Source of the DNA: Gemmatimonas sp. UBA2094
Lineage (GTDB): Bacteria; Gemmatimonadota; Gemmatimonadetes; Gemmatimonadales; Gemmatimonadaceae
Direction: 5' to 3'
Assembly (NCBI GenBank): GCA_002331565.1
Contig: DCZC01000085.1
Location: 1-19,621 of the forward strand
DNA: 19,621 nt
Position numbers and translations under genes: made by a program
The notes under the pieces: generated by a model
The model's database searches: none
What the model saw: the letters and a program-made list of their open reading frames with translations, nothing else
What the model was told of the DNA's origin: nothing
In this document: piece after piece, positions 8,105 to 18,444 of the stretch
How the letters are laid out: each line of letters starts with the position of its first letter
Numbering within the stretch: position 1 is the stretch's first letter

Positions 8105-9070
8105 TTACCCACACCCCGCAATTGCACTCTCCCACAGTACCGTCCATGTGCCCCCGCGACGCGAGAGCACCGCCGCGCCCAGCGCCACACCGTCATCACG
8201 ACCGAAGAGCAGGCGCACCTCGCTTGCACCGATCGCGCGGAAGGCCAGCAACGGCTCGGCCACCACGAGCTCCTCCTCGTGCCCCGCCGCCCGCTCGTGC
8301 CACCCCACACGCCACGAGGCGACATCCGGGCCCGGCGCATCCACCACCATCACGAGCCGTTCTTCCTTCGGATCGTCTTCCTGATTCACACGCCGCGCGA
8401 GCACGGCTACCACGAACGCGCTGTCGTTCTCGCGGGCGCGCCACGCGCGCAACACCACGAGGGGCAGCCCGCGGAACGTCGCACTCGAATCATCGGGAAG
8501 TCGTGACGCAAGACGCGTGAGATTGGCAGCCAGGGCGGCCGAGTCACGCGGTGCCATGCCTTCTATGGAGTCGAGCGGAATGGCGGTCACGCGACCGGCG
8601 CTGAACGCGGCGGTCCAGGGTTGGATGGTGGCGCCCGCGTCCGCCGCGAGGCGCGCGACCGGCCATGCCGTGCACCCCGCGTCCACCGGCGGAGCGATTT
8701 CCACCGACAGCCGCACCACGTTGACGCGACCACCGCGCGAAAACAGGTCCAGCCGGCCATCGCCCAGCAGTGCGCCAACACCGGTGGTGTCTCCCACCGC
8801 GCTGTCGGCCACGTCGGGAAGCAGCAGCGACCCGGCCACCATGCCACCATCCACCGTGGGGAGCACGACGAACGGACCCGCGGCCAGGTCCCAGCCGCTG
8901 GCGCTCACCGACGACGCCATGCCGTCGGGGCGGGCGGTCCCGGTGGCGCCCGCCGCCGAGTCCCCGCCACGAGCCGACGAGGAGCGGTCACAGGCCGCGA
9001 ACCACAACGCCGATACCGTGACCAGGCACCAGCGGAGCCGTCTCCCGCACACCGTGAGATGAAGGGTCAT
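8105..9070 (-). CDS. Lipoprotein of unknown function
   Basis: I do not recognise this 321-residue protein. The ATG at 9070 gives an N-terminus with two to three Arg, a hydrophobic stretch and FAAC with Cys27, a slightly off-consensus lipobox (Phe at -3), so lipidation and export are likely. It is followed by a Ser/Ala/Gly linker (about 28-60) typical of lipoproteins. The mature part is a mix of short beta-prone segments (FVVLPTVDGGMVAGSLLLP, VRLSVEIAPP, LPLVVLRAWRA, FVVAVLARRV, WRVGWHERA, WTVLWESAIAG), and contains two extra Cys at about 129 and at the penultimate position, which might pair. The frame upstream of Met19 is shared with the divergent MFS gene region and lacks a signal. No transmembrane segment follows. 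It is monocistronic between a divergent gene and a repeat-filled spacer. Confidence 0.72.
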   Translation of the reverse strand: MTLHLTVCGRRLRWCLVTVSALWFAACDRSSSARGGDSAAGATGTARPDGMASSVSASGWDLAAGPFVVLPTVDGGMVAGSLLLPDVADSAVGDTTGVGALLGDGRLDLFSRGGRVNVVRLSVEIAPPVDAGCTAWPVARLAADAGATIQPWTAAFSAGRVTAIPLDSIEGMAPRDSAALAANLTRLASRLPDDSSATFRGLPLVVLRAWRARENDSAFVVAVLARRVNQEDDPKEERLVMVVDAPGPDVASWRVGWHERAAGHEEELVVAEPLLAFRAIGASEVRLLFGRDDGVALGAAVLSRRGGTWTVLWESAIAGCG

Positions 9071-9076
9071 GAAAGA

Positions 9077-9082
9077 AGTATG
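9077..9082 (-). promoter_or_regulatory. -10-like hexamer abutting the lipoprotein start
   Basis: CATACT on the minus strand (4 of 6 to TATAAT) lies six bases before the ATG at 9070 and overlaps the first candidate ATG of the divergent MFS gene. No convincing -35 and no Shine-Dalgarno site are seen. If used, the mRNA would be leaderless. Confidence 0.3.
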
Positions 9083-10537
9083 GCACGCGACAGACTGGAC
9101 AGCGACCATGCCGTCCCAGAGCATTACGCGGATCCCGCGCCCACCCGATTCCCGGACTGCGACCTCGTGACCTCACCCGCCATCGCCACCAAACCCAACG
9201 GGCTGCTCAACGCACTCGGCCTGCACCGTCCCGAACTGCGGGCCTGGGCCATGTACGACTGGGCCGTGTCGGCCATGCAGACGGTGATCACCACCGCCGT
9301 GTTTCCCATCTACTTCATCTCCGTGGCGGGATCGGAGATGTCGAAGCCGGAAGCCACCGCGTGGTACTCGTGGGCCAACACGGCTGGGGCGATTCTCATC
9401 GCCGTCCTCTCGCCCATCCTTGGCGCCATGGCCGACTACCGGTCGGCGAAGAAGCGCTTCATGGCCGTGTTCATGCTGCTCGGCGTGTTCAGCACCATGG
9501 GCATGTACTTCATCATGCAGGGGCAGATTCTGCTGGCCAGCACGCTGTTCGTGTTGTCGCTCGCCGGCGCCACGGGGAGCATGACGTTCTACGAATCGCT
9601 GCTGCCACACATCGCCAGCGAAGACGAAATCGATCGCGTGAGCACCGGCGCCTACGCGATGGGCTACATCGGTGGCGGGCTGTTGCTGGCCATCAATCTG
9701 GCATGGATCAGCAACCCCGGCCTCATCGGCCTGCCGACGGGTGACACTCTCTCACCGGCGCAGGCCACACTGCCGGCGCGTCTCGCCTTCGTGAGCGTGG
9801 GTGTGTGGTGGCTGCTCTTCAGCCTCCCCACGCTGCGGGGGGTTCCAGAGCCGCCGCGCGTCATCGAGAACGACGAACTCCCGACGGGCAATCCGTTCGC
9901 CGTCGCCTTCTCGCGGCTGGGAGAGACCTTGCGCGAGCTGCGTCTCTACAAGCAGGCGTTCCTCACCATGCTCGCCTTCACCGTCTACAACGACGGCATC
10001 CAGACCATCGTGCGCATGGCCGCGGTGTTCGGCGAGGAGTTGGGCCTGCCGCGCGCCGACCTCATCACCGCGATTCTCATCGTGCAGTTCGTCGGGATTC
10101 CGTTCGCGTTTCTCTTCGGAACACTCGCGTCGAAGCTGGGCACCAAACTGTCCATTCTGCTGGGCCTCGTGATCTACACGGGGATCTGCATCTACGCCTA
10201 CACCATCCACACCGTGACGGAGTTCTATGTCCTCGCCGTGATGGTGGCCACAGTGCAAGGCGGCACGCAGGCGCTCAGCCGGTCACTCTTCGCGAGCATG
10301 GTGCCCAAGCACAAGAGCGGTGAGTTCTTCGGTTTCTACAGCGTCTTCGAGAAGTTCGGCGGCATCCTCGGTCCGGCGGTGTTCGGCATCGCCGTGAGCA
10401 GCACGGGCAGCTCGCGCAGCGCGATCCTGTGGGTTATCGCGTTCTTCGTGGTGGGAGGCGCCATGCTGATGCGCGTGAACATCCAGGACGGCGAACGCAT
10501 GGCGCGCGAAGCCGACGCCCGCACGCACGCCATCTGA
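9080..10537 (+). CDS. MFS transporter, UMF1/Atg22-like family
   Basis: Inner-membrane permease with about 12 hydrophobic spans, 485 residues. The opening ELRAWAMYDWAVSAMQTVITTAVFPIYF at about residue 53 is the signature of UMF1-type MFS proteins, the bacterial relatives of yeast Atg22. A loop MADYRSAKKRFMA after the third span matches the MFS cytoplasmic loop between helices 2 and 3, and the late SLFASMVPKHKSGEFFGFYSVFEKFGGILGP is also typical of the family. Substrates of bacterial members are mostly unknown. The start is uncertain: ATG 9080 lies only nine bases from the divergent lipoprotein start, while GTG 9167 (456 residues) would leave room for promoters and still keep all spans. The next gene begins 16 bases downstream, so the two are probably co-transcribed. 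Confidence 0.88.
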   Translation: MARDRLDSDHAVPEHYADPAPTRFPDCDLVTSPAIATKPNGLLNALGLHRPELRAWAMYDWAVSAMQTVITTAVFPIYFISVAGSEMSKPEATAWYSWANTAGAILIAVLSPILGAMADYRSAKKRFMAVFMLLGVFSTMGMYFIMQGQILLASTLFVLSLAGATGSMTFYESLLPHIASEDEIDRVSTGAYAMGYIGGGLLLAINLAWISNPGLIGLPTGDTLSPAQATLPARLAFVSVGVWWLLFSLPTLRGVPEPPRVIENDELPTGNPFAVAFSRLGETLRELRLYKQAFLTMLAFTVYNDGIQTIVRMAAVFGEELGLPRADLITAILIVQFVGIPFAFLFGTLASKLGTKLSILLGLVIYTGICIYAYTIHTVTEFYVLAVMVATVQGGTQALSRSLFASMVPKHKSGEFFGFYSVFEKFGGILGPAVFGIAVSSTGSSRSAILWVIAFFVVGGAMLMRVNIQDGERMAREADARTHAI

Positions 10538-10553
10538 GTCGCCACGGGCGAAC

Positions 10554-11915
10554 GTGATCTACCCGCTGCTCAAGCCCGTCGTGCAGGTGGCGTTGCGCTG
10601 GTACTACCGCCGCATCACCACCACCGGGCTCGAGCGCGTCCCGCGGGAGGGCCCGGTCTTTCTCGCGGTGAATCACCCGAACGCGCTGGTCGATGCCCTG
10701 GTCATCGGTGCGTGCCTGCCTCGTCAGGTCGGCTTCACCGCCAAGGCCACCATCTTCGCCAACCCGCTCGTGGCGCGCTTTCTCGCGCGCGCGGGTGTGG
10801 TGCCACTTCGCCGGGCGACCGATGAAGCCAAGGCCGGCAGTCACGCGGCGACCGATCCCACACGCAATGCGGCGAGCTTCGACGCCGTCGCACAGGCGCT
10901 GGCACGCGGGGCCGCCATCGTCATCTTCCCCGAGGGGAAGAGCCACGATGATCCGACGCTCGCACCACTGCGCACGGGCCTCGCGCGCATGGCGATGCAC
11001 GCCGCGCAACAGTACGGCGTGCGCGGCATCCGCATCGTGCCCATGGGCCTGCTCTTCGAGCGCAAGGAGCAGCCGCGCTCCCGCGTGCTGGTGCAGGTGG
11101 GCGAACCCGTCGAGGTGGATGCGCTCATTGCGGCGAATGTGCAGGTGCAGACCTTCACTGACATCGTGAGCGAGCGGCTGCGCGCGGTCACACTCAACTT
11201 CGATTCTGCCGAAGACGCGGAGCGGCTGCAGACCGTGGGCCACACCATGGCTGCGCTGCTCGAACCCACGCCGACACTCGGCGACGACGACACGTCGCTG
11301 GGCACTACGCTCGCCGTGGTGCGGCGGCTCGACCGCGCACACAGCGCCCTGCGCCAACAGCAGGATGCCGCCCTCGACGCGCGCGCCACGGTATTCGAAC
11401 AACGCGTACGCGATTTCCGCGCGCAACTGGACACGCGGCGACTCGATGTGCACGACATCGGCATCAGCGCACACGGCACAGCGGGCTTCCGCTTCGCCAT
11501 GCGCGAATTGCTGCTGGCCGCGGTGTTGGCGCCGGTGGGCGTCTGGGGACGGCTCACCCACTTCGTACCCATTCAGCTCGCCCGTGCCCTCGCCCTGCGC
11601 AACGTCACGTCACGCGACGAACCGGCGATGAACACGCTCCTGGCGGGCCTCGTCCTCGTGCTCGGCGCCTACGCCGTGCAAACGGCCGTGGTGGGGTGGC
11701 TCGCCGGCCCGTGGTGGGCGCTGGCCTTCCTGCTCACGCTCGTCCCGTCGGCCAGCAACGACTTGCGCTACGGTGATCGCACCCGACGCGCCCGCGCGCG
11801 CATGCGGGCCTACTTCACCTTCCGTCGCGAACCCGAACTGCAGCGCGCCCTGCTGGCCGAAGCCGACCTGCTCCGCCGCGAAGCGGGAGCACTCGAGCGC
11901 GCCGTGTTGTCGTAA
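10554..11915 (+). CDS. PlsC/GPAT-type phospholipid acyltransferase with C-terminal membrane region
   Basis: Glycerolipid acyltransferase, 453 residues, GTG start 16 bases after the MFS stop. It transfers an acyl chain to a glycerophosphate or lysophospholipid at the inner face of the membrane. Catalytic motifs are clear: NHPNALVD at 40-47, where His41 and Asp47 are the HX5D pair in the usual NHxxxxxD arrangement, PLRR near 84, FPEGKSHDD at 125-133 for phosphate binding, and RIVPMGLLF near 160. The acyltransferase domain ends near 210. The rest is unusual: a charged helical stretch about 240-310 that could be a coiled coil, then two or more hydrophobic segments (about 320-345 and 360-405) and a basic tail. 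Simple PlsC proteins are near 240 residues, so this is a longer type. Specificity, sn-1 or sn-2, is not readable. Pairing with an MFS carrier suggests transported lipid as substrate (inference). Confidence 0.88.
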   Translation: MIYPLLKPVVQVALRWYYRRITTTGLERVPREGPVFLAVNHPNALVDALVIGACLPRQVGFTAKATIFANPLVARFLARAGVVPLRRATDEAKAGSHAATDPTRNAASFDAVAQALARGAAIVIFPEGKSHDDPTLAPLRTGLARMAMHAAQQYGVRGIRIVPMGLLFERKEQPRSRVLVQVGEPVEVDALIAANVQVQTFTDIVSERLRAVTLNFDSAEDAERLQTVGHTMAALLEPTPTLGDDDTSLGTTLAVVRRLDRAHSALRQQQDAALDARATVFEQRVRDFRAQLDTRRLDVHDIGISAHGTAGFRFAMRELLLAAVLAPVGVWGRLTHFVPIQLARALALRNVTSRDEPAMNTLLAGLVLVLGAYAVQTAVVGWLAGPWWALAFLLTLVPSASNDLRYGDRTRRARARMRAYFTFRREPELQRALLAEADLLRREAGALERAVLS

Positions 11916-11918
11916 CGG

Positions 11919-11988
11919 GGGAGAACCGGGGAAAAGGGGGGAACTGAAATTGGGCCAATTTCAGCTCCCCCGTTTCTCCCATTCTCCC
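11919..11988. terminator. Long hairpin at converging gene ends, candidate bidirectional terminator
   Basis: A nine-base perfect stem, ctgaaattg (11944-11952) with caatttcag (11956-11964) around a GGC loop, extends after one mismatch into a further six pairs (11937-11942 with 11966-11971), then aaa with ttt, ggg with ccc, and gggagaa (11919-11925) with ttctccc (11982-11988). It begins four bases after the acyltransferase stop. The reverse-strand stop codon of the small gene (11963-11961) lies inside the stem. There is no long T-run on either side; on the minus strand a short CCCCTTTTCC follows. The position fits a shared end of two operons. Confidence 0.65.
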
Positions 11989-12365
11989 AGCGACGGAACC
12001 GCGAGCAGTCGCACGTCGGGCGGTGGGTACACGGGCCCACCGAGGTCCCAATGCCAGGCTTCGCGGCGCTGTTCGGTGCGCGGGTCCTTGAGCGGCTTGT
12101 ACTGCAGCCGCTTCTCCGCGAGTCCCAGCGCGACACCGTAGCTCACCAGGCGCGCGCGGTCCGTGCTTACCAGATGCACCAGCGGTTCGCCCTTCCACAC
12201 GTGGCGGTGCAGCCAGAGGCCGCCATCCATCGCGTGAATCATGCCGTCACGCCGTTTGTCGAACTCGCGGCACTCGGCAGACCAATTGAGCTCCCGCAGA
12301 CGCTGCTGGCGCCGAAGGGGGTCGGGGTCCTGCACGATGGGCGGCAGTTGCGGCACGGGATGCAA
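11961..12365 (-). CDS. Small protein of unknown function downstream of polA
   Basis: Not recognised with confidence. The 134-residue product is soluble, with no signal or membrane span, basic, and rich in Trp (LNWSAECREF, DGGLWLHRHVWKGEP, REAWHWDLGGP). The segment LVHLVSTDRARLVSYGVALGL and the final HWDL resemble, loosely, DUF4031-type small proteins, but this is a guess. The frame starts with TTG at 12365, preceded closely by AAAGG; a GTG at 12356 is a little better placed for that site. It begins 19 bases after the polA stop and is on the same strand, so it is probably the last gene of the operon with polA. Codon use looks like the neighbours. Its stop codon lies inside the terminator-like hairpin. 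Confidence 0.6.
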   Translation of the reverse strand: MHPVPQLPPIVQDPDPLRRQQRLRELNWSAECREFDKRRDGMIHAMDGGLWLHRHVWKGEPLVHLVSTDRARLVSYGVALGLAEKRLQYKPLKDPRTEQRREAWHWDLGGPVYPPPDVRLLAVPSLGEWEKRGS

Positions 12366-12384
12366 GGCCTTTGGTCTGCCGTAA

Positions 12385-15345
<2,961 letters not shown>

Positions 15346-15350
15346 GATGA

Positions 15351-15355
15351 CCTCC
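15351..15355 (-). promoter_or_regulatory. Ribosome-binding site deciding the polA start
   Basis: GGAGG on the minus strand, five bases from GTG 15345. This is one of only two perfect GGAGG sites seen before genes in the window, and places the start seven codons inside the longest frame. Confidence 0.7.
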
Positions 15356-15383
15356 ACGGTGTCCACCCGCCGTCAGGGCGCGA

Positions 15384-16805
15384 TCAGCGGCTGCTCGCGT
15401 TGTCGAGCTTGCGGCGGATGGCCGCGTCGAGATCGCCGCGGCTTTGCGGGGCGATGCGCCAGCGGCCAAAGCCGGTCTGGTCGATGAAGAGGAGCTGCAC
15501 GCGCAGCTCGCGATATTCCCAGATCTGCTGGCGCACGCGCTCATTGGGATTGAGCAACCCGGTGTCGATGATGTTGTCGGGATCGCCGAGCGCCACGAAC
15601 GCGGTGCCGCGATCCGATTGCCATCCGGCGACGGCATCATCGCGGAAGCGGATGTTGGCGGCGCGGATACGGGCAAAGTAATCGCGTAGCCCCTCATGTT
15701 CAGCCGTCCCGGGGACGGGATCGGTGGCCTTGAGAAACGCCGTCCACGCGGCGGCGCGCCCCGACAGGTCGGCGTCGCGCAGCTCCTTGAGCCGGTCGGG
15801 CGTGGTGAACCAGCGCAGGTAGGTGATCATCTCGTCGAACGTGCCGATGGGGACATCTTCGCCCAGCGTCACGAGTACCCGCGTGCGGGCCGTGTCGGGG
15901 CGTCCCGCGCCGGTGATCTGCACGCTGTTGATCCCCACCGGCAACCGGTTCACCGGAATGCCGATGGTCGTGCTGCGCGAGCCGCCGCGCAGGGGAAGTT
16001 GCACGACACTGTCGAGCCCCACGATGTCGCCGTCGCCAAAGACGCGCACGCGCACCTCCGACGGCGCGCCGGCCGCGGCTCCGTCGATGTACAGCGGCAC
16101 CAGTGAATCGACGCCGTACACGAACGTGGCGCGGGGACGGGCGAGCAGTCGCGGCAGCGAATCGGCCACCTGACGCGGAATGGCCTCGTACACCGGCACC
16201 GGCGACGGGAATCCGTCGGCGACGAGACGGGGCACCTCGAGCGTCACCTCTTCGGTGGACGCGCGAATGCTCGATTCGTCCTTCACGCTCACGGTGAGCG
16301 TGTAGCGCCCCGGCGCGAGGCGCAGAAACTGCTGCCAGATGATGCTTTCGTCGGTGCGCGACGTTTCGCGGAAGGTGGGAACGCGCACCTGTTCGGTGGC
16401 TTCGATGCTGCGCACCACCGTGACGCCCTGCCGGAGCTGCACGCGCGCCACGTAGGCCGCAGCGTAGCGCTCACCTTCGCGGGCGAAGCCGAGCGCGCGC
16501 GACGGCAGCGACAGCGCGAGCAGCGTGAGCGTGCTGTCGGCCGTGGGCGCGCGCAGGAAACTCACCGACGCGGTAAAAGGCATCGCTCCGGCGCCTGCCA
16601 CGAGGCCCATGCTGCGATAGAGTCGCGCCATCTCTGCCGGCGCACCGATGGCGGCGACACCGGGGGCTCCGGGTTGTCCTGGCGTCGCGACGGATGAGCC
16701 TGCTCCCACGGGGCGCGACGATGCGCACCCCGTAGCGAACAGAGCGGCAGCGGCAGCGAGAACGAATGTCCCGACAACGGGATGCGGAAGCAGCTTCCGT
16801 GTCAT
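15384..16805 (-). CDS. GWxTD-like domain lipoprotein
   Basis: Predicted lipoprotein of 473 residues. ATG 16805 gives MTRKLLPHPVVGTFVL, a hydrophobic core, and LFATGC, a good lipobox, so it should be anchored in a membrane; the longer frame to 16835 adds ten residues before the Arg-Lys. The middle is beta-rich (RYTLTVSVKDE, VRVRVFGDGDIVGLD, VGINSVQITGAG), like stacked sandwich domains. The C-terminus, about 360-473, matches the GWxTD domain layout: a helical run, then GWQSDRGTAFVALGDPDNI near 391, IWEYRELRVQLLFID and GFGRWRIA. The name motif reads GWQSD, with Ser in place of Thr. The family occurs mainly in Bacteroidetes, Acidobacteria and Gemmatimonadetes; its function is unknown. It is the first gene of the cluster with polA. 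Confidence 0.82.
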   Translation of the reverse strand: MTRKLLPHPVVGTFVLAAAAALFATGCASSRPVGAGSSVATPGQPGAPGVAAIGAPAEMARLYRSMGLVAGAGAMPFTASVSFLRAPTADSTLTLLALSLPSRALGFAREGERYAAAYVARVQLRQGVTVVRSIEATEQVRVPTFRETSRTDESIIWQQFLRLAPGRYTLTVSVKDESSIRASTEEVTLEVPRLVADGFPSPVPVYEAIPRQVADSLPRLLARPRATFVYGVDSLVPLYIDGAAAGAPSEVRVRVFGDGDIVGLDSVVQLPLRGGSRSTTIGIPVNRLPVGINSVQITGAGRPDTARTRVLVTLGEDVPIGTFDEMITYLRWFTTPDRLKELRDADLSGRAAAWTAFLKATDPVPGTAEHEGLRDYFARIRAANIRFRDDAVAGWQSDRGTAFVALGDPDNIIDTGLLNPNERVRQQIWEYRELRVQLLFIDQTGFGRWRIAPQSRGDLDAAIRRKLDNASSR

Positions 16806-16851
16806 GAATGACTGATAGTCCAAAGGGTACGACACGTTCCTGAAGATTGTC

Positions 16852-16880
16852 TTGCTGCGACTGCTGGACGGCGTTACGTT
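16852..16880 (+). promoter_or_regulatory. Weak promoter candidate for the kinase gene
   Basis: TTGCTG (16852-16857), a 17-base spacer, and TACGTT (16875-16880); each box has about three matches to consensus. The expected start of transcription, seven bases on, is the GTG start codon at 16887 itself, which would give a leaderless mRNA. It lies in the 81-base gap between two divergent genes, which must also hold the promoter of the GWxTD-like gene. Confidence 0.3.
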
Positions 16881-16886
16881 CGCCCT

Positions 16887-17834
16887 GTGGCTATCGAGAC
16901 GCTAGTCGGGACGACGTTGGCCGAGTATACGGTGCGCGGGAAAGTCGGTGAAGGCGGGACCGCCACGGTCTTCCGCGCCGATCACCCCGCACATGGCACC
17001 GTCGCCCTGAAGGTGCTGCGAGAAAAGCTGCAGCACGACAAGACGGCGGTAGCGCGATTTCTGCGCGAGGCGCAATTCGGCACCCGCGTAGAACACCCGA
17101 ACATCGTTCGCACCCTAGACTACGGGCAGTCGGACACCGATCGCTACTATCTGGCGATCGAATGGGCGGGTGGGGAGATTCTCGACAAGTACGTGGAAAA
17201 GAGCGGTCCGCTGCCCTGCAAGGAAGTGGCGGCGATCATGTCGCAGATCTGCGGAGCGGTACAGGCTGCCCACGACGTCGGGATCGTACACCGCGATCTG
17301 AAGCCGGAGAACATCATGTACGATCCGGCGACCCGGCACATCAAGCTGCTCGACTTCGGCATCGCGGCCGACACCGAGGCGACCCCCGACCAGCGCCTCA
17401 CCCGGGCCGGGTTCTTCGTGGGTACGCTCATGTACGTGGCGCCCGAAGCGCTCTCCGGCGAACTGGTGGGTCCCGCGGCCGACCAGTACTCGTTGGCGAC
17501 GATCGCCTATTTCCTGCTGTCGGGGTGCCTCCCCTACACGGGCAAGTCGCCGCGTGAGCTCTTCTCACAATTGCTCACGCAGCCGCCGGTGGCGCTCAAC
17601 AAGGCCAAGACTGGGCTCGCCTTCCCCGCCCCCGTTGAAACGGTGGTGATGAAGGCGCTTTCCAAAGCCCCGGCCGAGCGCTATCCGTCGGTACAGGTAT
17701 TCGCCGAGGCCTTCGAGATGGCCTCCACATCCACCGCCACCCCCGGCTCGACTCCCTCGGCCAGCAGCGCGTTGGACGCCGAGCGGAAAGAGGGCGGCCT
17801 TTTCGGCAAGATGAAGGGACTGTTCGGACGTTGA
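16887..17834 (+). CDS. Soluble Hanks-type serine/threonine protein kinase
   Basis: Protein kinase of 315 residues, cytoplasmic, with no membrane span or PASTA domains. All catalytic features are present: glycine loop VGEGGTATV at 20-28, ATP-binding Lys42 in VALKVL, a C-helix Glu in REAQFG, HRDLKPEN with catalytic Asp137, DFG at 156-158, and APEAL of the activation segment. A final subdomain ends near 275. A Ser/Thr/Pro-rich stretch (about 278-300) follows, then an amphipathic Gly/Phe/Lys end, GLFGKMKGLFGR, that could bind membrane or an autoinhibitory site. GTG start; no Shine-Dalgarno site. Targets are unknown. The stop codon overlaps a possible TTG start of the pyrE frame, so the two are probably one operon. 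Confidence 0.93.
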   Translation: MAIETLVGTTLAEYTVRGKVGEGGTATVFRADHPAHGTVALKVLREKLQHDKTAVARFLREAQFGTRVEHPNIVRTLDYGQSDTDRYYLAIEWAGGEILDKYVEKSGPLPCKEVAAIMSQICGAVQAAHDVGIVHRDLKPENIMYDPATRHIKLLDFGIAADTEATPDQRLTRAGFFVGTLMYVAPEALSGELVGPAADQYSLATIAYFLLSGCLPYTGKSPRELFSQLLTQPPVALNKAKTGLAFPAPVETVVMKALSKAPAERYPSVQVFAEAFEMASTSTATPGSTPSASSALDAERKEGGLFGKMKGLFGR

Positions 17835-17860
17835 CTGCTTCGCCTGATACCACCGATCCG

Positions 17861-18424
17861 ATGACTGCCCGCCTGATCGCCCTGTTGGCCGACCGCTCGG
17901 CCAAGCGGGGCGATTTCGTGCTGGCATCCGGCCGCCGCTCCACGCTGTACGTGGACTGCCGCCTCACCACCATGCACCCCGAAGGCCAGCTGCTCATCGG
18001 CCGCGTGGCGCTCGCCGCCCTCCGGGAGAGCGGATGGCCCGTCGATGCCGTTGGCGGCCTGACCCTGGGCGCCGATCCCATCTCGTACGCCATCGCGCAC
18101 GCCAGCGCCCTCGCGGCAGAGCGCGGGGAGGGGGAGATGGTTCGGAGCTTTACCGTTCGCAAGGAAGCGAAGCAACACGGCACCGGGAAGCTCATCGAAG
18201 GCGCCTTCCTCCCCGGCGACAGGGTGGTCGTGGTGGAAGACGTGATCACCACGGGCGGCTCCGCGCTCAAGGCCGTCCAGGCCATCCGCGCCGGCGGCGG
18301 AGACGTCCTCGGTGTGCTCGCTCTGGTGGACCGCCAGGAAGGCGGCCGAGAAACCCTCGAGGCGGCCGGACTCGCGGTGATCAGCCTCGTCACGGCAGCG
18401 CAGTTGATGCCGTTGATCGCGTAG
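17861..18424 (+). CDS. pyrE: Orotate phosphoribosyltransferase
   Basis: Makes orotidine 5'-phosphate from orotate and PRPP, the fifth step of pyrimidine synthesis; cytoplasmic. The 187-residue length is normal. The PRPP-binding motif VVVVEDVITTGGSA is seen near 122-135, and FVLASGRRSTLYVDCR near 19-34 and GGLTLGADPISYA near 63-75 match the family. ATG 17861 is preferred; the frame also opens at TTG 17831, which overlaps the kinase stop in the sequence ttga. No strong Shine-Dalgarno site precedes either. The gene ends 20 bases from the converging AraC-type gene with no clear terminator between. Confidence 0.93.
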   Translation: MTARLIALLADRSAKRGDFVLASGRRSTLYVDCRLTTMHPEGQLLIGRVALAALRESGWPVDAVGGLTLGADPISYAIAHASALAAERGEGEMVRSFTVRKEAKQHGTGKLIEGAFLPGDRVVVVEDVITTGGSALKAVQAIRAGGGDVLGVLALVDRQEGGRETLEAAGLAVISLVTAAQLMPLIA

Positions 18425-18444
18425 CGCGGCGACACCGCACGTCG

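Noticed and set aside
7851..8147. N-terminal extension of Tex
   Set aside because: The open frame continues upstream of ATG 7850 only through repeat sequence, and would overlap the end of the lipoprotein gene; family length fits the shorter start.
5472..8384. Very long plus-strand frame (970 codons) opposite tex
   Set aside because: It is His- and Arg-rich and lies antisense to a full, well-conserved Tex protein. High-GC sequence often leaves such open shadows.
8621..9079. Upstream extension of the MFS gene
   Set aside because: Antisense to the lipoprotein gene, Arg/His-rich and lacking membrane segments.
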